DNA of 64,000 nt from Roseitalea sp. MMSF_3546. Its GTDB lineage: Bacteria > Pseudomonadota > Alphaproteobacteria > Rhizobiales > Rhizobiaceae. A program made the translations under genes and the position numbers. This document shows, one piece after another, positions 18,481-26,883 of the stretch; position 1 is the first letter of the stretch; each line of letters starts with the position of its first letter. A model generated the notes under the pieces. It was given only the letters and a program-made list of their open reading frames with translations. It ran no database searches and had not been told where the DNA came from. The stretch is taken from NCBI RefSeq assembly GCF_030732865.1, contig NZ_JASHKB010000005.1:112864-176863 (forward strand). The letters run 5' to 3'.

Positions 18481-19347
18481 ATGGCGCAGCCGCACAAGGG
18501 CAGCGATGGCGGCGGACCGGCCGCCGGCGCGCCGGCGCCGATGGAGGCGATGTGGCAGGACGACCGGCCCGAACGGCGCACCGCCGAGCCGGCGCTGGTG
18601 GTCGATGTCGAGGGGTTCGAGGGCCCGCTCGACCTACTGCTGCATCTGGCGCGCGACCAGAAGGTCGACCTGACCCGCATCTCGGTGCTCGAACTCGCCC
18701 GGCAATATCTCGCCTTCGTCGAGGGTGCCCGCGCGCTGAGGATCGAACTGGCCGCCGACTACCTCGTCATGGCGGCGTGGCTCGCCTATCTGAAATCGCG
18801 CCTCCTGATCCCCAGGCCCAAGGATGCCGAGGAGCCGACCGGCGAGGAGATGGCGGCCATTTTGCGCTTCCGGCTGCGGCGGCTCGAAGCAATGCGCGAG
18901 GCGGCCGCCAAACTGGTCAACGGCAACCGGCTGGGCCGCGACATCTTCGCGCGCGGCATGCCCGAAACGGTGGTCGTCGAACGCAGATCGTCCTTCGAGG
19001 CCACGCTGTACGACCTGCTCGCGGCGTATGGCGCCGGGCGTCAGCGCACCGTGCACAGCCAGGTGCGCATGCAGCGGCGCAATGTCTGGTCGCTGACCGA
19101 TGCGCGGGCCATCCTCACGCGGCTCGTCGGCACCATGGCCGACTGGACGCCGATGGATGCGTTCATTCTGGCCTATGTTCCCACGCCGCGCGAGCGGGTC
19201 ACGGCGCTGGCCAGCGGTTTTGCCGCCAGTCTGGAAATGGTGCGCGAAGGAACGATCGATATGCGCCAGGACCGGGCTTTCGGCCCGGTCATGCTGCGCG
19301 ACAGGACTGACGCGGACGGCCCGGAGCGGGCGACGGAGGCGAATTGA
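18481..19347 (+). CDS. scpA: Segregation and condensation protein A
   Basis: The kleisin subunit of the SMC-ScpAB condensin that compacts the chromosome. The 288-residue product shows the family start block VDVEGFEGPLDLLLHLARDQ (residues about 40-60) followed by KVDLTRISVLELARQYLAF and LAADYLVMAAWLAYLKSRLL. I chose ATG 18481 because AAGGAG at 18465-18470 has a 10-bp spacing to it; an in-frame ATG at 18460 lies before that site. Its stop overlaps the start of scpB, so the two are translationally coupled, as expected for partners that bind each other. Confidence 0.93.
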   Translation: MAQPHKGSDGGGPAAGAPAPMEAMWQDDRPERRTAEPALVVDVEGFEGPLDLLLHLARDQKVDLTRISVLELARQYLAFVEGARALRIELAADYLVMAAWLAYLKSRLLIPRPKDAEEPTGEEMAAILRFRLRRLEAMREAAAKLVNGNRLGRDIFARGMPETVVVERRSSFEATLYDLLAAYGAGRQRTVHSQVRMQRRNVWSLTDARAILTRLVGTMADWTPMDAFILAYVPTPRERVTALASGFAASLEMVREGTIDMRQDRAFGPVMLRDRTDADGPERATEAN

Positions 19348-20123
19348 CCGACGAAAACGACACGAGCGGCGACGCGATGGGCATCGAGCGGCTGAACCAG
19401 GTGCTCGGCGAAGCCTTCACGGGCCAGGCGTCCGCCGGTGCGGCGCGCCTTGCGGACAATCCGGCCAGGCGCCTTGCCATCGGCGAAGCCATGCGCATGG
19501 CCGAGGCGCTGGTTTTCGCCTCGGCCGAACCGGTCAGCGAGAAGGCGCTGGCCGTGCGCCTGCCCGACGGGCTCGATGTATGCGCGGTGATGGAGGAACT
19601 GCAAAAGCACTATGAAAGGCGCGGGGTGAACCTGGTTCGCATCGACAATGCCTGGGCCTTCCGCACCGCCGCCGACCTTTCCTTCCTGATGACGCGCGAA
19701 CAGGTGCAGACGCGCAAATTGTCGCGCGCCGCGCTCGAGGTGCTGGCGATCATCGCCTATCACCAGCCGGTAACGCGCGCCGAGATGGAGGACATTCGCG
19801 GCGTCGAGACATCCAAGGGCACGCTCGACGTGTTGCTCGAGACCGGCTGGGTGAAGATGCGCGGGCGCCGCAAGACGCCGGGGCGGCCGGTGACCTATGG
19901 CACGACGCTGGCGTTTCTCGACCATTTCGGCCTGTCGGAGGTGCGCGACCTGCCGGGCATGGACGAATTGAAGGCGGCGGGGCTTTTGTCATCTCAATTG
20001 CCGGCAAGCTTTGCCATGCCCGCGCCCAGCGCCGATCCCGACGGGCTGACCGAGGACGAGGATGCGCTCGAGGATATCGATCTGGAAGAGCTCGGCCTTC
20101 TGACACCGGGCGGCGGCGACTGA
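19344..20123 (+). CDS. scpB: Segregation and condensation protein B
   Basis: A winged-helix partner of ScpA in the SMC condensin. The 259-residue product shows the typical AEALVFASAEPVSEKALA block, the second winged-helix RAALEVLAIIAYHQPVTRAE and the IRGV..SKGTLDVLLETGWV segment, and ends in an acidic tail. The start is probably a TTG that overlaps the scpA stop codon (TTGA) with GGAGG 4 bp ahead; an ATG at 19377 is the alternative. The next gene, an ABC ATPase, begins about 80 bp later. Confidence 0.93.
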   Translation: MTDENDTSGDAMGIERLNQVLGEAFTGQASAGAARLADNPARRLAIGEAMRMAEALVFASAEPVSEKALAVRLPDGLDVCAVMEELQKHYERRGVNLVRIDNAWAFRTAADLSFLMTREQVQTRKLSRAALEVLAIIAYHQPVTRAEMEDIRGVETSKGTLDVLLETGWVKMRGRRKTPGRPVTYGTTLAFLDHFGLSEVRDLPGMDELKAAGLLSSQLPASFAMPAPSADPDGLTEDEDALEDIDLEELGLLTPGGGD

Positions 20124-20204
20124 GGCCAAAAGCACCGCCGATGGCGCCGCCGGCGGTCAAGGCCTATATGGTGCGTGTCAACGACCAGCGGGATCAATCA
20201 CTTC

Positions 20205-21320
20205 ATGGCTTCAGCGCCTGCCCAGAAGACCGCGCGCACGGGGGTTACCTTTGCTGCGGAACTGGCCTTTGAGGGCATTCATCTGCATTACGGCCCGGTG
20301 CACACGCTCAAGGGCATCTCGCTGACGGTGGCGCCTGGCGAGATCCTGTGCCTTCTGGGCCCGTCGGGCTCGGGCAAGACATCGCTGTTGCGCGTTGCGG
20401 CCGGGCTCGAGCCGCAGACATCGGGCCGCGTGCTGATGAATGGCCGCGAGATCGCCGGGCCGGCCACGTTCCTGCCGCCCGAAAAGCGCTCGGTCGGGCT
20501 GATGTTCCAGGATTTCGCGCTGTTTCCGCACATGACGGTGGCACAGAATGTGCGCTTCGGTCTGAAGTCGATGGCGTCCAATGTCGCCGAGGGCGAGGCC
20601 AGTGCGGCGATCGACCGTGTCGGGCTGTCGCACCATGCCCGGTCCTATCCGGACGTGCTGTCGGGCGGCGAGCAGCAGCGCGTGGCGCTGGCCCGTGCGC
20701 TGGCGCCGCGACCCTCCGTCATCCTGATGGACGAGCCGTTTTCCGGGCTCGACACGCGGCTCAAGGATTCCATCCGGGCCGAGACGCTGGCGATCCTGCG
20801 CGAGACGCGCGCGACGACCATCGTCGTCACCCATGACGCCGAGGAGGCGATGCGCCTTGGCGACCGGATCGCGCTGCTCGATCGCGGCCGGATCGTGCAG
20901 GCGGGTACGGCCGAACAGATCTATCACGATCCGGCGAGCCTGTTCGTCGCCGGCTTCTTCTCCGAGCTCAACATCTTCAGGACGCGTGTCGCCGGCGGGC
21001 GCGCGCCGACGCCGCTGGGCGCATTCGATGCGGGCCGGTTCGAATCCGGGGCGCCGGTGACGGTCGCGGTGCGCAATGCGGGCATCGAGGTGACGCAGTA
21101 TCGCGGCGGCACGCCGCCGCCCGGCGCCATTTTGGGCCGGATCACGGCGCGGCGGTTCCTGGGCGTGTCCGAGCAGCTCTGGCTCGCCGTGGAGGGCGCG
21201 TCGGCGCCGGTGCGGGCGCGGGTGCGGGCCGACGAACTCGATCGCGGGGCGCGCGACGTCGCGATTTCGGTGCGCCCCGGCGACATATTGCTGTTTGAAA
21301 GCGAGGGCGAAAGCGCTTAA
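20205..21320 (+). CDS. Orphan ABC transporter ATPase with TOBE domain (FbpC-like)
   Basis: The 371-residue protein has a complete ABC cassette: Walker A GPSGSGKTSL, signature LSGGEQQR, Walker B VILMDEP and the switch His in VVTHDAEE. It is followed by a C-terminal extension of about 120 residues with the form of a TOBE domain (SVRPGDILLF near the end). The Q-loop segment MFQDFALFPHMTV is like Fe3+, spermidine or sulfate importers. No permease or binding protein lies nearby, and the gene interrupts the common scpB-tatA neighbourhood, so the substrate is unknown. An in-frame GTG at 20175 could add ten residues. A leucine-poor hydrophilic C-terminus argues against an exporter. Confidence 0.85.
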   Translation: MASAPAQKTARTGVTFAAELAFEGIHLHYGPVHTLKGISLTVAPGEILCLLGPSGSGKTSLLRVAAGLEPQTSGRVLMNGREIAGPATFLPPEKRSVGLMFQDFALFPHMTVAQNVRFGLKSMASNVAEGEASAAIDRVGLSHHARSYPDVLSGGEQQRVALARALAPRPSVILMDEPFSGLDTRLKDSIRAETLAILRETRATTIVVTHDAEEAMRLGDRIALLDRGRIVQAGTAEQIYHDPASLFVAGFFSELNIFRTRVAGGRAPTPLGAFDAGRFESGAPVTVAVRNAGIEVTQYRGGTPPPGAILGRITARRFLGVSEQLWLAVEGASAPVRARVRADELDRGARDVAISVRPGDILLFESEGESA

Positions 21321-21353
21321 GTGAGAGCACGATAGAGCGAGGAGACAGTTTCC

Positions 21354-21593
21354 ATGGGCGCGTTCAGCATCTGGCAATGGATCATTGTTCTGGTCATCGT
21401 GCTGCTCTTGTTCGGGCGCGGCAAGATCCCCGAATTGATGGGCGATGTGGCCAAGGGCATCCGCAACTTCCGCACGGGCATGAAGGACGAGTCCGAGGAA
21501 GACGACGAACATTCCGACACGGTGACCAAGACCGTTGAACACAAGGCCGAAGAGCCGGTGAAACCTGCAAAGGACGCCGTCAACAAGAGCTGA
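21354..21593 (+). CDS. tatA: Sec-independent translocase protein TatA
   Basis: A 79-residue single-span protein with the TatA layout: a short N-terminus, a hydrophobic helix (about 6-20, [15 protein letters not shown]), the hinge [12 protein letters not shown] and an amphipathic helix ([15 protein letters not shown]), then a charged tail. TatA multimers form the pore through which folded proteins cross the inner membrane. An AGGAG ribosome site lies about 13 bp before the ATG. tatB and tatC follow on the same strand with short gaps, making a single tatABC operon. Confidence 0.95.
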   Translation: MGAFSIWQWIIVLVIVLLLFGRGKIPELMGDVAKGIRNFRTGMKDESEEDDEHSDTVTKTVEHKAEEPVKPAKDAVNKS

Positions 21594-21645
21594 CGGCACG
21601 ACCCTTTGCGTGATGCGCCGGAGAGGCGCGCTGGGTTCTTGATCG

Positions 21646-22635
21646 ATGCTGCCTGATTTTGGCTGGACCGAGCTTCTGGTCATTTCCGTCGTGCTGATCG
21701 TGGTGATCGGACCGAAGGATCTGCCGCGCGTGTTGCGCGGGTTCGGCAAGACGATGACCAGCGTGCGGCGCATGGCCGGCGATTTCCGCAAGCAGTTCGA
21801 CGACGCGCTCAAGGAAGCCGAGCTGGACGAGGTGCGCAAGCTGGCCGATGACGTGCGCTCGCTCGACCCGCGCAGCCAGATCCGCGACGCGCTCAACCCG
21901 CTTGCCGAGGCCGGCAAGGAGATCGACTCCGATCTCAGGAAAGCCATCGGAAAGCACGACCAGCCCATGCTGCCCAAGAGCGCCCCCGAGATGGGGCTCG
22001 ACGAGGCAGGCTCGAAGGCGCGCGCCGCCCAGGCCAAGAGCGACAAGGGGCGGACGGCGTCGGGCAGGACGGGTGCGGCGGCGAAAGCCGGCGACGCCAA
22101 GGCGAAGCCGGCGCAGGCCAAATCGGAGCAGGGCAAGTCCACCCAGGCCAAGTCCGGGCAGACCAAATCCGCCCAGGCTAAGTCCGGGCAAGCCAAGTCC
22201 GGGCAAGCCAAGTCCGGGCAAGCCAAGTCCGGGCAAGCCAAGTCGGCGCAGGCCGGCGCCGGCCGGACCGCGAAAAAGGCCGCGCCGGCCCGAAGCAAGG
22301 CCAGCGAGGGCAAGGCCCCGGCCGGCAAGGCGGCCGCATCCGGGGCGTATTCAAAATCCGACCAGCGAGGGTCCCCGACGTCGTCCTCGGGCGCCTCGTC
22401 GGGCAAGGCCCCGGCGCGCACCGCCGGCACGGCAAAATCGGGGTCCGGCGGCGCATCGAAAGGCACGGGCGGCGCCAATGGCGCGACGGCGGCCAAACGG
22501 TCCGCCAAACCGGCCGCATCGAGGACCGCGTCCAAGGGGACCGGCAAGACGGCGGGCGGCGCGGCGCGCAAGTCCTCCGGGCGCACCGCGCGCAAGTCGT
22601 CGGGCGCTGCGACCGGCGGCAATGATGGCGGTTGA
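21646..22635 (+). CDS. tatB: TatB with a long lysine/alanine/serine-rich repeat tail
   Basis: The first 90 residues are a normal TatB: a membrane helix (ELLVISVVLIVVIGPKDLP) and an amphipathic helix (VLRGFGKTMTSVRRMAGDFR) that with TatC binds twin-arginine signal peptides. After about residue 110 the protein is a low-complexity tail rich in Lys, Ala, Ser and Gly, containing runs of the pentapeptide QAKSG, for a total of 329 residues against roughly 170-220 in many relatives. The repeat is coded by a near-perfect 15-bp tandem array. The tail resembles histone H1-like regions in composition only. Translation of tatC starts three bases after the stop codon. Confidence 0.93.
   Translation: MLPDFGWTELLVISVVLIVVIGPKDLPRVLRGFGKTMTSVRRMAGDFRKQFDDALKEAELDEVRKLADDVRSLDPRSQIRDALNPLAEAGKEIDSDLRKAIGKHDQPMLPKSAPEMGLDEAGSKARAAQAKSDKGRTASGRTGAAAKAGDAKAKPAQAKSEQGKSTQAKSGQTKSAQAKSGQAKSGQAKSGQAKSGQAKSAQAGAGRTAKKAAPARSKASEGKAPAGKAAASGAYSKSDQRGSPTSSSGASSGKAPARTAGTAKSGSGGASKGTGGANGATAAKRSAKPAASRTASKGTGKTAGGAARKSSGRTARKSSGAATGGNDGG
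22105..22255 (+). repeat. 15-bp tandem repeat array inside tatB
   Basis: The unit AGTCCGGGCAAGCCA is present in four perfect copies at 22181-22240, flanked by degenerate copies that extend the period to about 22105 and 22255. The period is a multiple of three, so length changes keep the tatB frame. Such arrays change copy number by slippage or recombination. The perfect core suggests recent expansion. Confidence 0.9.
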
Positions 22636-22638
22636 TCG

Positions 22639-23511
22639 ATGAGCCGGGTCGACGAAGAAGCGCAGATGGAGGCCACGGCCGCCCCGCTGATCGAGCATCT
22701 GACCGAACTGCGGCGGCGCCTGATCTGGTGCGTGGGCGGCTTTCTGGCCGGGTTCATCCTGTCATTCGCCTTCGCAACGTCGATCTTCAACGCGCTGGTC
22801 GTGCCGTTTCAGTGGGCGGTCGAATGGCACGGCATGACCGAAGACGACGTGCAGTTCATCTACACCGCGCCGCAGGAATTCTTCTTCACCCAGATCAAGA
22901 TCGGTGCCTTTGGCGGTCTCGTGCTCGCTTTCCCGCTGATCGCCACGCAGCTCTATCTGTTCATCGCGCCGGGGCTTTATTCGAACGAGCGCGGCGCCTT
23001 TCTGCCTTTCCTGGTCGCCACGCCGGTCCTGTTCCTGATCGGGGCGGCGCTGGTCTATTTCATGATCATCCCGATGGCGATGTGGTTCTTCCTGTCGCTC
23101 GAGCAGACGGGCGGGGAAGGGCTGGCCTCGATCCAGCATCTGCCGCGGGTGTCCGAATACCTGTCGCTGATCATGACGCTGATCATCGCCTTCGGCCTCG
23201 TCTTCCAGTTGCCGGTGGCGCTGACGCTGATGTCGCGCGCCGGGCTGGTCACGCCCGAGGGACTGGCGTCCAAGCGCAAATATGCGATCGTCATCGCCTT
23301 CGTGGCCGCGGCGATCCTGACCCCGCCCGATCCGATGACGCAGCTCGGCCTGGCGATCCCGACGATCCTGCTGTTCGAGTTGTCGATCTTCCTGGCGCGT
23401 CGTTTCCAGCCGCCGCCCTCGGAATATGACGACGAGGAGGACGAGGATGACGAGGCGGTCGACGAAGGGCCGGACGACACACCCGATCCCGCCAAGACGG
23501 CCGGGCCGTAA
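22639..23511 (+). CDS. tatC: Sec-independent translocase protein TatC
   Basis: The 290-residue product shows the family start (APLIEHLTELRRRLIWCVGG) with the Glu of the HLxELRxR motif that contacts twin-arginine signals, six hydrophobic spans, and the conserved FxFETRAP-like stretch replaced here by QLPVALTLMSRAGLVTPEGL. The segment ILTPPDPMTQLGLAIPTILLFE near the C-terminus is typical. The tail is strongly acidic (DDEEDEDDEAVDEGPDD). TatC is the receptor of the Tat export complex in the inner membrane. It starts three bases after tatB. Confidence 0.95.
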   Translation: MSRVDEEAQMEATAAPLIEHLTELRRRLIWCVGGFLAGFILSFAFATSIFNALVVPFQWAVEWHGMTEDDVQFIYTAPQEFFFTQIKIGAFGGLVLAFPLIATQLYLFIAPGLYSNERGAFLPFLVATPVLFLIGAALVYFMIIPMAMWFFLSLEQTGGEGLASIQHLPRVSEYLSLIMTLIIAFGLVFQLPVALTLMSRAGLVTPEGLASKRKYAIVIAFVAAAILTPPDPMTQLGLAIPTILLFELSIFLARRFQPPPSEYDDEEDEDDEAVDEGPDDTPDPAKTAGP

Positions 23512-23845
23512 GGACGCCCGGCCTGGCTTCGTCCGTCAGGGCGTGCCCGCTATCATCGGTGCCGGCTGAAGCGCGCATTCCATCCTCCCATTCTCAGGCG
23601 CTGGGAAACCTCCACCCTGCATTCCGCCCCTGCCGACGTGGGAGGGAAGGCCTATGCACCGGCGCACCTGCTGCTGCGCTGGTGCCCGGCTCGGGCTTCT
23701 TCACGGGCGCGAGGGACCGATGTCTCCTCCCACGCTCGCTGGGGAGGGGTAAGGGGCGGGGCCAGACTGCCAAACCGGACGCCCCGTCTTGACCTTGCGC
23801 GCGCTTTCCGCAATGCACGCCCGGTCAAGGTCAGGACCGAATCCC
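23512..23845. other. Intergenic region between tatC and serS
   Basis: These 334 bp contain no supportable gene. The middle is occupied by a palindromic element (23624-23759). The rest is GC-rich without a clear promoter. serS begins at 23846 after a weak AGGACC-type ribosome site. Confidence 0.5.
23624..23759. repeat. Palindromic intergenic element
   Basis: Two nested arms face each other: CCGCCCCT (23624-23631) and CGTGGGAGG (23637-23645) on the left, CCTCCCACG (23726-23734) and AGGGGCGG (23752-23759) on the right. Both pairs are perfect complements. An inner short hairpin CCTCCCACGCTCGCTGGGGAGG is also possible. This shape is typical of dispersed extragenic palindromes in alphaproteobacteria, but only one copy is seen in the window, so its repeat status is inferred. 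Confidence 0.55.
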
Positions 23846-25288
23846 ATGCTCGACATTCGCTGGATCAGGGACAATCCCGAGGCACTCGACGATGCGCTGA
23901 ACAAGCGCGGCGCGGCGCCGCAATCGGCATCGCTGGTCGCGCTCGACGAGGAGCGGCGCGCCCATGTGGCCCGCGTGCAGGACGCGCAGGCGCGCCGCAA
24001 CGCGGCGTCCAAGGAAATCGGGGCGGCGATGGCTTCGGGCGAGACCGAAAAGGCCGAGGCGCTCAAGGCCGAGGTCGCCGACCTCAAGCAGTTCCTGTCG
24101 ACCGCAGAGGACACCGAGCGCGATCTGGACGCGCGGCTGCGCGACGCGCTGGCGCGGGTGCCCAACATCCCGCTCGAGGACGTGCCCGTCGGCGCGGACG
24201 AGGGCGCCAATGTCGAGGTCCGCCGGAGCGGGGAGAAGCGCAGCTTCGACTTCGAGCCGAAGGAGCATTTCGAGCTGGGCGAAGCGCTCGGCCAGATGGA
24301 TTTCGAGACCGCGGCGAAGATGTCGGGCGCGCGGTTTGCGGTCGTCTCGGGCGGGCTGGCGCGGCTCGAACGCGCGCTCGGCCAGTTCATGCTCGACATG
24401 CACACCACCGAGCACGGCTACACCGAGGTCAACCCGCCGCTTCTGGTGCGCGACGATGCGCTGTTCGGAACCGCGCAACTGCCGAAGTTTGAAGAGGATT
24501 TGTTTCCAACTGCGCGAAGCTTAACGGATAAGGAGCGCATAGCAAAAGCCGCATTTGCGGTCTTTGACGACGTTAGTCGCGAAACGGCTGCGGAAGGACT
24601 ACAAGAGTTTGAAGAGCCGATTCATGACCGGATCAATCAACTGCTCGACGACGAGGTACTGATTCCAAAACATGAACGCCTCTGGCTCATCCCCACCGCC
24701 GAAGTGCCGCTGACCAACATCGTCCGCGAGACGATCATCGACCACGACTATCTGCCGCGCCGCTACACCGCGCTGACGCCGTGCTTCCGGTCCGAGGCGG
24801 GTTCGGCCGGCCGCGACACGCGCGGCTATCTGCGCCAGCACCAGTTCTACAAGGTCGAACTGGTCTCGATCACCGATGCGCAGTCCTCGCTGGTCGAGCT
24901 CGACAGGATGACCGGCTGCGCCGAGCGCGTGCTCGAGCGGCTGGGCCTTCACTTCCGCACCATGGTGCTGTCGACCGGCGATATGGGCTTTTCGGCGCGC
25001 AAGACGTACGATCTGGAGGTGTGGCTGCCGGGGCAGGGGGCCTATCGCGAGATCTCCTCGTGTTCGGTGTGCGGCGATTTCCAGGCGCGGCGCATGAATG
25101 CGCGCTACCGGCCCGACGGGGGCAAGGGCACCGAGTTCGTGCACACGCTCAACGGGTCGGGCGTCGCCATGGGCCGGGCGCTGATCGCGGTCATGGAGAC
25201 CTATCAGCAGGCGGACGGCTCGATCGCCGTTCCCGAAGCACTCAGGCCCTATATGGGCGGTACCGACGTGATCGGGGCGGGCGGCTGA
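23846..25288 (+). CDS. serS: Seryl-tRNA synthetase with an AT-rich insertion
   Basis: A class II synthetase. The N-terminal tRNA-binding coiled coil is present (about 25-110), motif 2 appears as [20 protein letters not shown], and motif 3 as [18 protein letters not shown]. The protein is 480 residues long, about 50 more than usual. The excess is one in-frame segment (about residues 222-276) between LPKFEEDLF and [13 protein letters not shown], two blocks that normally lie only a few residues apart. Its DNA is about 50% GC. The insertion is close to the serine/ATP site entrance but leaves all motifs intact, so the enzyme is probably active. ATG 23846 gives the standard start [18 protein letters not shown]. 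Confidence 0.96.
   Translation: MLDIRWIRDNPEALDDALNKRGAAPQSASLVALDEERRAHVARVQDAQARRNAASKEIGAAMASGETEKAEALKAEVADLKQFLSTAEDTERDLDARLRDALARVPNIPLEDVPVGADEGANVEVRRSGEKRSFDFEPKEHFELGEALGQMDFETAAKMSGARFAVVSGGLARLERALGQFMLDMHTTEHGYTEVNPPLLVRDDALFGTAQLPKFEEDLFPTARSLTDKERIAKAAFAVFDDVSRETAAEGLQEFEEPIHDRINQLLDDEVLIPKHERLWLIPTAEVPLTNIVRETIIDHDYLPRRYTALTPCFRSEAGSAGRDTRGYLRQHQFYKVELVSITDAQSSLVELDRMTGCAERVLERLGLHFRTMVLSTGDMGFSARKTYDLEVWLPGQGAYREISSCSVCGDFQARRMNARYRPDGGKGTEFVHTLNGSGVAMGRALIAVMETYQQADGSIAVPEALRPYMGGTDVIGAGG
24505..24680 (+). other. AT-rich in-frame insertion in serS
   Basis: By hand count, 24481-24660 is about 51% GC against 60-70% on either side. The encoded segment is helical and charged ([20 protein letters not shown], then [20 protein letters not shown]) and has no counterpart in most SerRS proteins, where LFxT is followed almost at once by WLIPTAEV. 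The edges show no target duplication that I can see. Some rhizobial SerRS carry a shorter insert at the same place, so this is a tolerated site. Confidence 0.65.
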
Positions 25289-25349
25289 TGGCCGGACTGC
25301 ACCGCCGGCGCGTCGCCGTTTTCGCATTTCTCGCAAGCCAGGACACGCA

Positions 25350-26108
25350 ATGCGCATTCTGATCACCAATGACGACGGCATCCATGCCGAGGGCCTGGCG
25401 GTGCTGGAGACCATCGCGCGGTCGCTGTCCGACGACATCTGGGTGGTCGCGCCCGAGACCGACCAGTCCGGCCTTGCCCATTCGCTGACGCTCAACGATC
25501 CGCTGCGGCTGCGCGAGATCGACGAGCGCCATTTCGCCCTGCGCGGCACGCCGACGGACTGCGTGATCATGGCGGTGACCCATGTCATGCCCGAAAAGCC
25601 GGATCTGGTCCTGTCGGGCGTCAATTCGGGCCAGAACATCGCCGACGACATCACCTATTCGGGCACGGTGGCCGGCGCCATGGAGGGCACGCTTCTGGGC
25701 ATCCGCTCGATCGCGCTCAGCCAGGCCTACAATTTCAACGACAATCGGCGCTTCGTGCCCTGGTCGGTGGCCGAAAGGCACGCGCCGGCGCTGCTTGAAA
25801 AGCTGGTCGCGCTCGACCTGCCCGAGGGCACGTTCCTGAACGTCAATTTCCCCAACTGCCCGGCCGAGGAGGTGGCGGGGGTGAGCATCACGCAGCAGGG
25901 CAAGCTGTTGCACGGGCTGTTCATGGAAGAACGGCGCGATGGGCGCGGCTTTCCCTATTTCTGGATGCGCTTCGGCCGTTCGCCCGTCGAGGCCAAGGGC
26001 ACGTCGGACGTCGCCGTCTTGCGCCAGGGGCGCATCTCGGTAACCCCGCTCAAGCTCGATTTGACCGCGCACGACGTGATCGGCACGCTGGAGGCGACGC
26101 TCGGTTGA
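25350..26108 (+). CDS. surE: 5'/3'-nucleotidase SurE
   Basis: A 252-residue metal-dependent phosphatase that removes phosphate from nucleoside monophosphates, linked to stationary-phase survival. The N-terminal metal site is clear: [16 protein letters not shown] with the two adjacent Asp residues, followed by [17 protein letters not shown] with the conserved Ser, and [20 protein letters not shown] with the conserved Asn. Its stop codon overlaps the start of pcm. The surE-pcm pairing, and serS just upstream, recur across many proteobacteria. Confidence 0.96.
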   Translation: MRILITNDDGIHAEGLAVLETIARSLSDDIWVVAPETDQSGLAHSLTLNDPLRLREIDERHFALRGTPTDCVIMAVTHVMPEKPDLVLSGVNSGQNIADDITYSGTVAGAMEGTLLGIRSIALSQAYNFNDNRRFVPWSVAERHAPALLEKLVALDLPEGTFLNVNFPNCPAEEVAGVSITQQGKLLHGLFMEERRDGRGFPYFWMRFGRSPVEAKGTSDVAVLRQGRISVTPLKLDLTAHDVIGTLEATLG

Positions 26109-26779
26109 CCACGGCACACGCGACAGATACCGGGCCGGCGGCGGTCGATCGCGAGAGCCTTGCGGCGTTTCTTCTGCGCATGCGCGCGGCCGGCATCGAC
26201 GACAAGGCGCTGCTGAAGGCGATCGAGGCGGTGCCGCGGCGCGAATTCGCCGACCCGCAATTTCACGATGCGGTGTGGTCCTCGCGCATGATCCCGATCG
26301 ATTGCGGCGAGACGATCGAGGGGCTGGACCATCAGGCGCGCGTGCTGGCCGAACTGGCGCTCGACGAAAACCAGCGCGTGCTCGAGATCGGCACCGGTTC
26401 GGGATACACCGCCGCGGTGATGGGCAAGCTGACGCGGCGGGTCTATTCGATCGAGCGGTTCCGGCGGCTCAGGGCGGCGGCGCAGGCGCGGCTGCGCGCG
26501 CTGAAGATCGACAATGTCATTGTCAGCCATGGCGACGGGCTCGCCGGCAGCGACGAGGGGCCGTTCGACCGCATCGTGGTCTGGCCGGCACTGACATCGG
26601 TGCCGCGCGGCTTCACCGAACTGCTGGTTTCGGGCGGCAAGCTGATCTGCGCCATCGGCGAGGCGGACGAGCGGCAGGTGCTGGTGCGGCTGACCAAGGT
26701 CGGCAGCCGCTATGAGCGCGAGGACATCGGAACGGTGCGCGCGCAGTTGGTCGTGGCGGGCTTGCCCGAGGCGCTGTGA
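26105..26779 (+). CDS. pcm: Protein-L-isoaspartate O-methyltransferase
   Basis: A 224-residue SAM-dependent enzyme that methylates isoaspartyl residues in aged proteins so that they can revert. The SAM-binding motif [18 protein letters not shown] is clear, preceded by the family block [20 protein letters not shown]. The start is most likely a TTG that overlaps the surE stop codon (TTGA). The next in-frame ATG is 25 codons in and would trim the N-terminal helix. It is presumably translated together with surE. Confidence 0.94.
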   Translation: MTTAHATDTGPAAVDRESLAAFLLRMRAAGIDDKALLKAIEAVPRREFADPQFHDAVWSSRMIPIDCGETIEGLDHQARVLAELALDENQRVLEIGTGSGYTAAVMGKLTRRVYSIERFRRLRAAAQARLRALKIDNVIVSHGDGLAGSDEGPFDRIVVWPALTSVPRGFTELLVSGGKLICAIGEADERQVLVRLTKVGSRYEREDIGTVRAQLVVAGLPEAL

Positions 26780-26819
26780 GGCGGACGCGCGGGGGCGATT
26801 CCTGCTTGCCGCACAAGGC

Positions 26820-26834
26820 TTAACCGTCGAGTAA
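26820..26834 (+). promoter_or_regulatory. Candidate CtrA site (one mismatch)
   Basis: TTAACCGTCGAGTAA matches TTAA-N7-TTAA at seven of eight fixed positions and also has the C after the first half that many CtrA sites show. It lies 50 bp before the LysM/LytM lipoprotein start, in an AT-richer stretch. Envelope and division genes are usual CtrA targets in this class. Confidence 0.4.
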
Positions 26835-26883
26835 CACTAACGCGCTTTAATCGTCCTGCATTCGAACAAGGGCAGGGCAAGTA

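Noticed and set aside
22181..22240. Tandem repeat considered as a CRISPR or mobile repeat
   Set aside because: There are no spacers, the unit is 15 bp head-to-tail, and it is in frame inside tatB.
20211..22790. An 859-codon minus-strand frame with CPDLACPDLA repeats
   Set aside because: It is the mirror image of the ABC ATPase and tatAB. The apparent protein repeat is only the antisense reading of the tatB 15-bp array.
23512..23845. Riboswitch or T-box-like leader for serS
   Set aside because: T-boxes are not typical of this group, and the only structure found is a palindrome without conserved T-box motifs.
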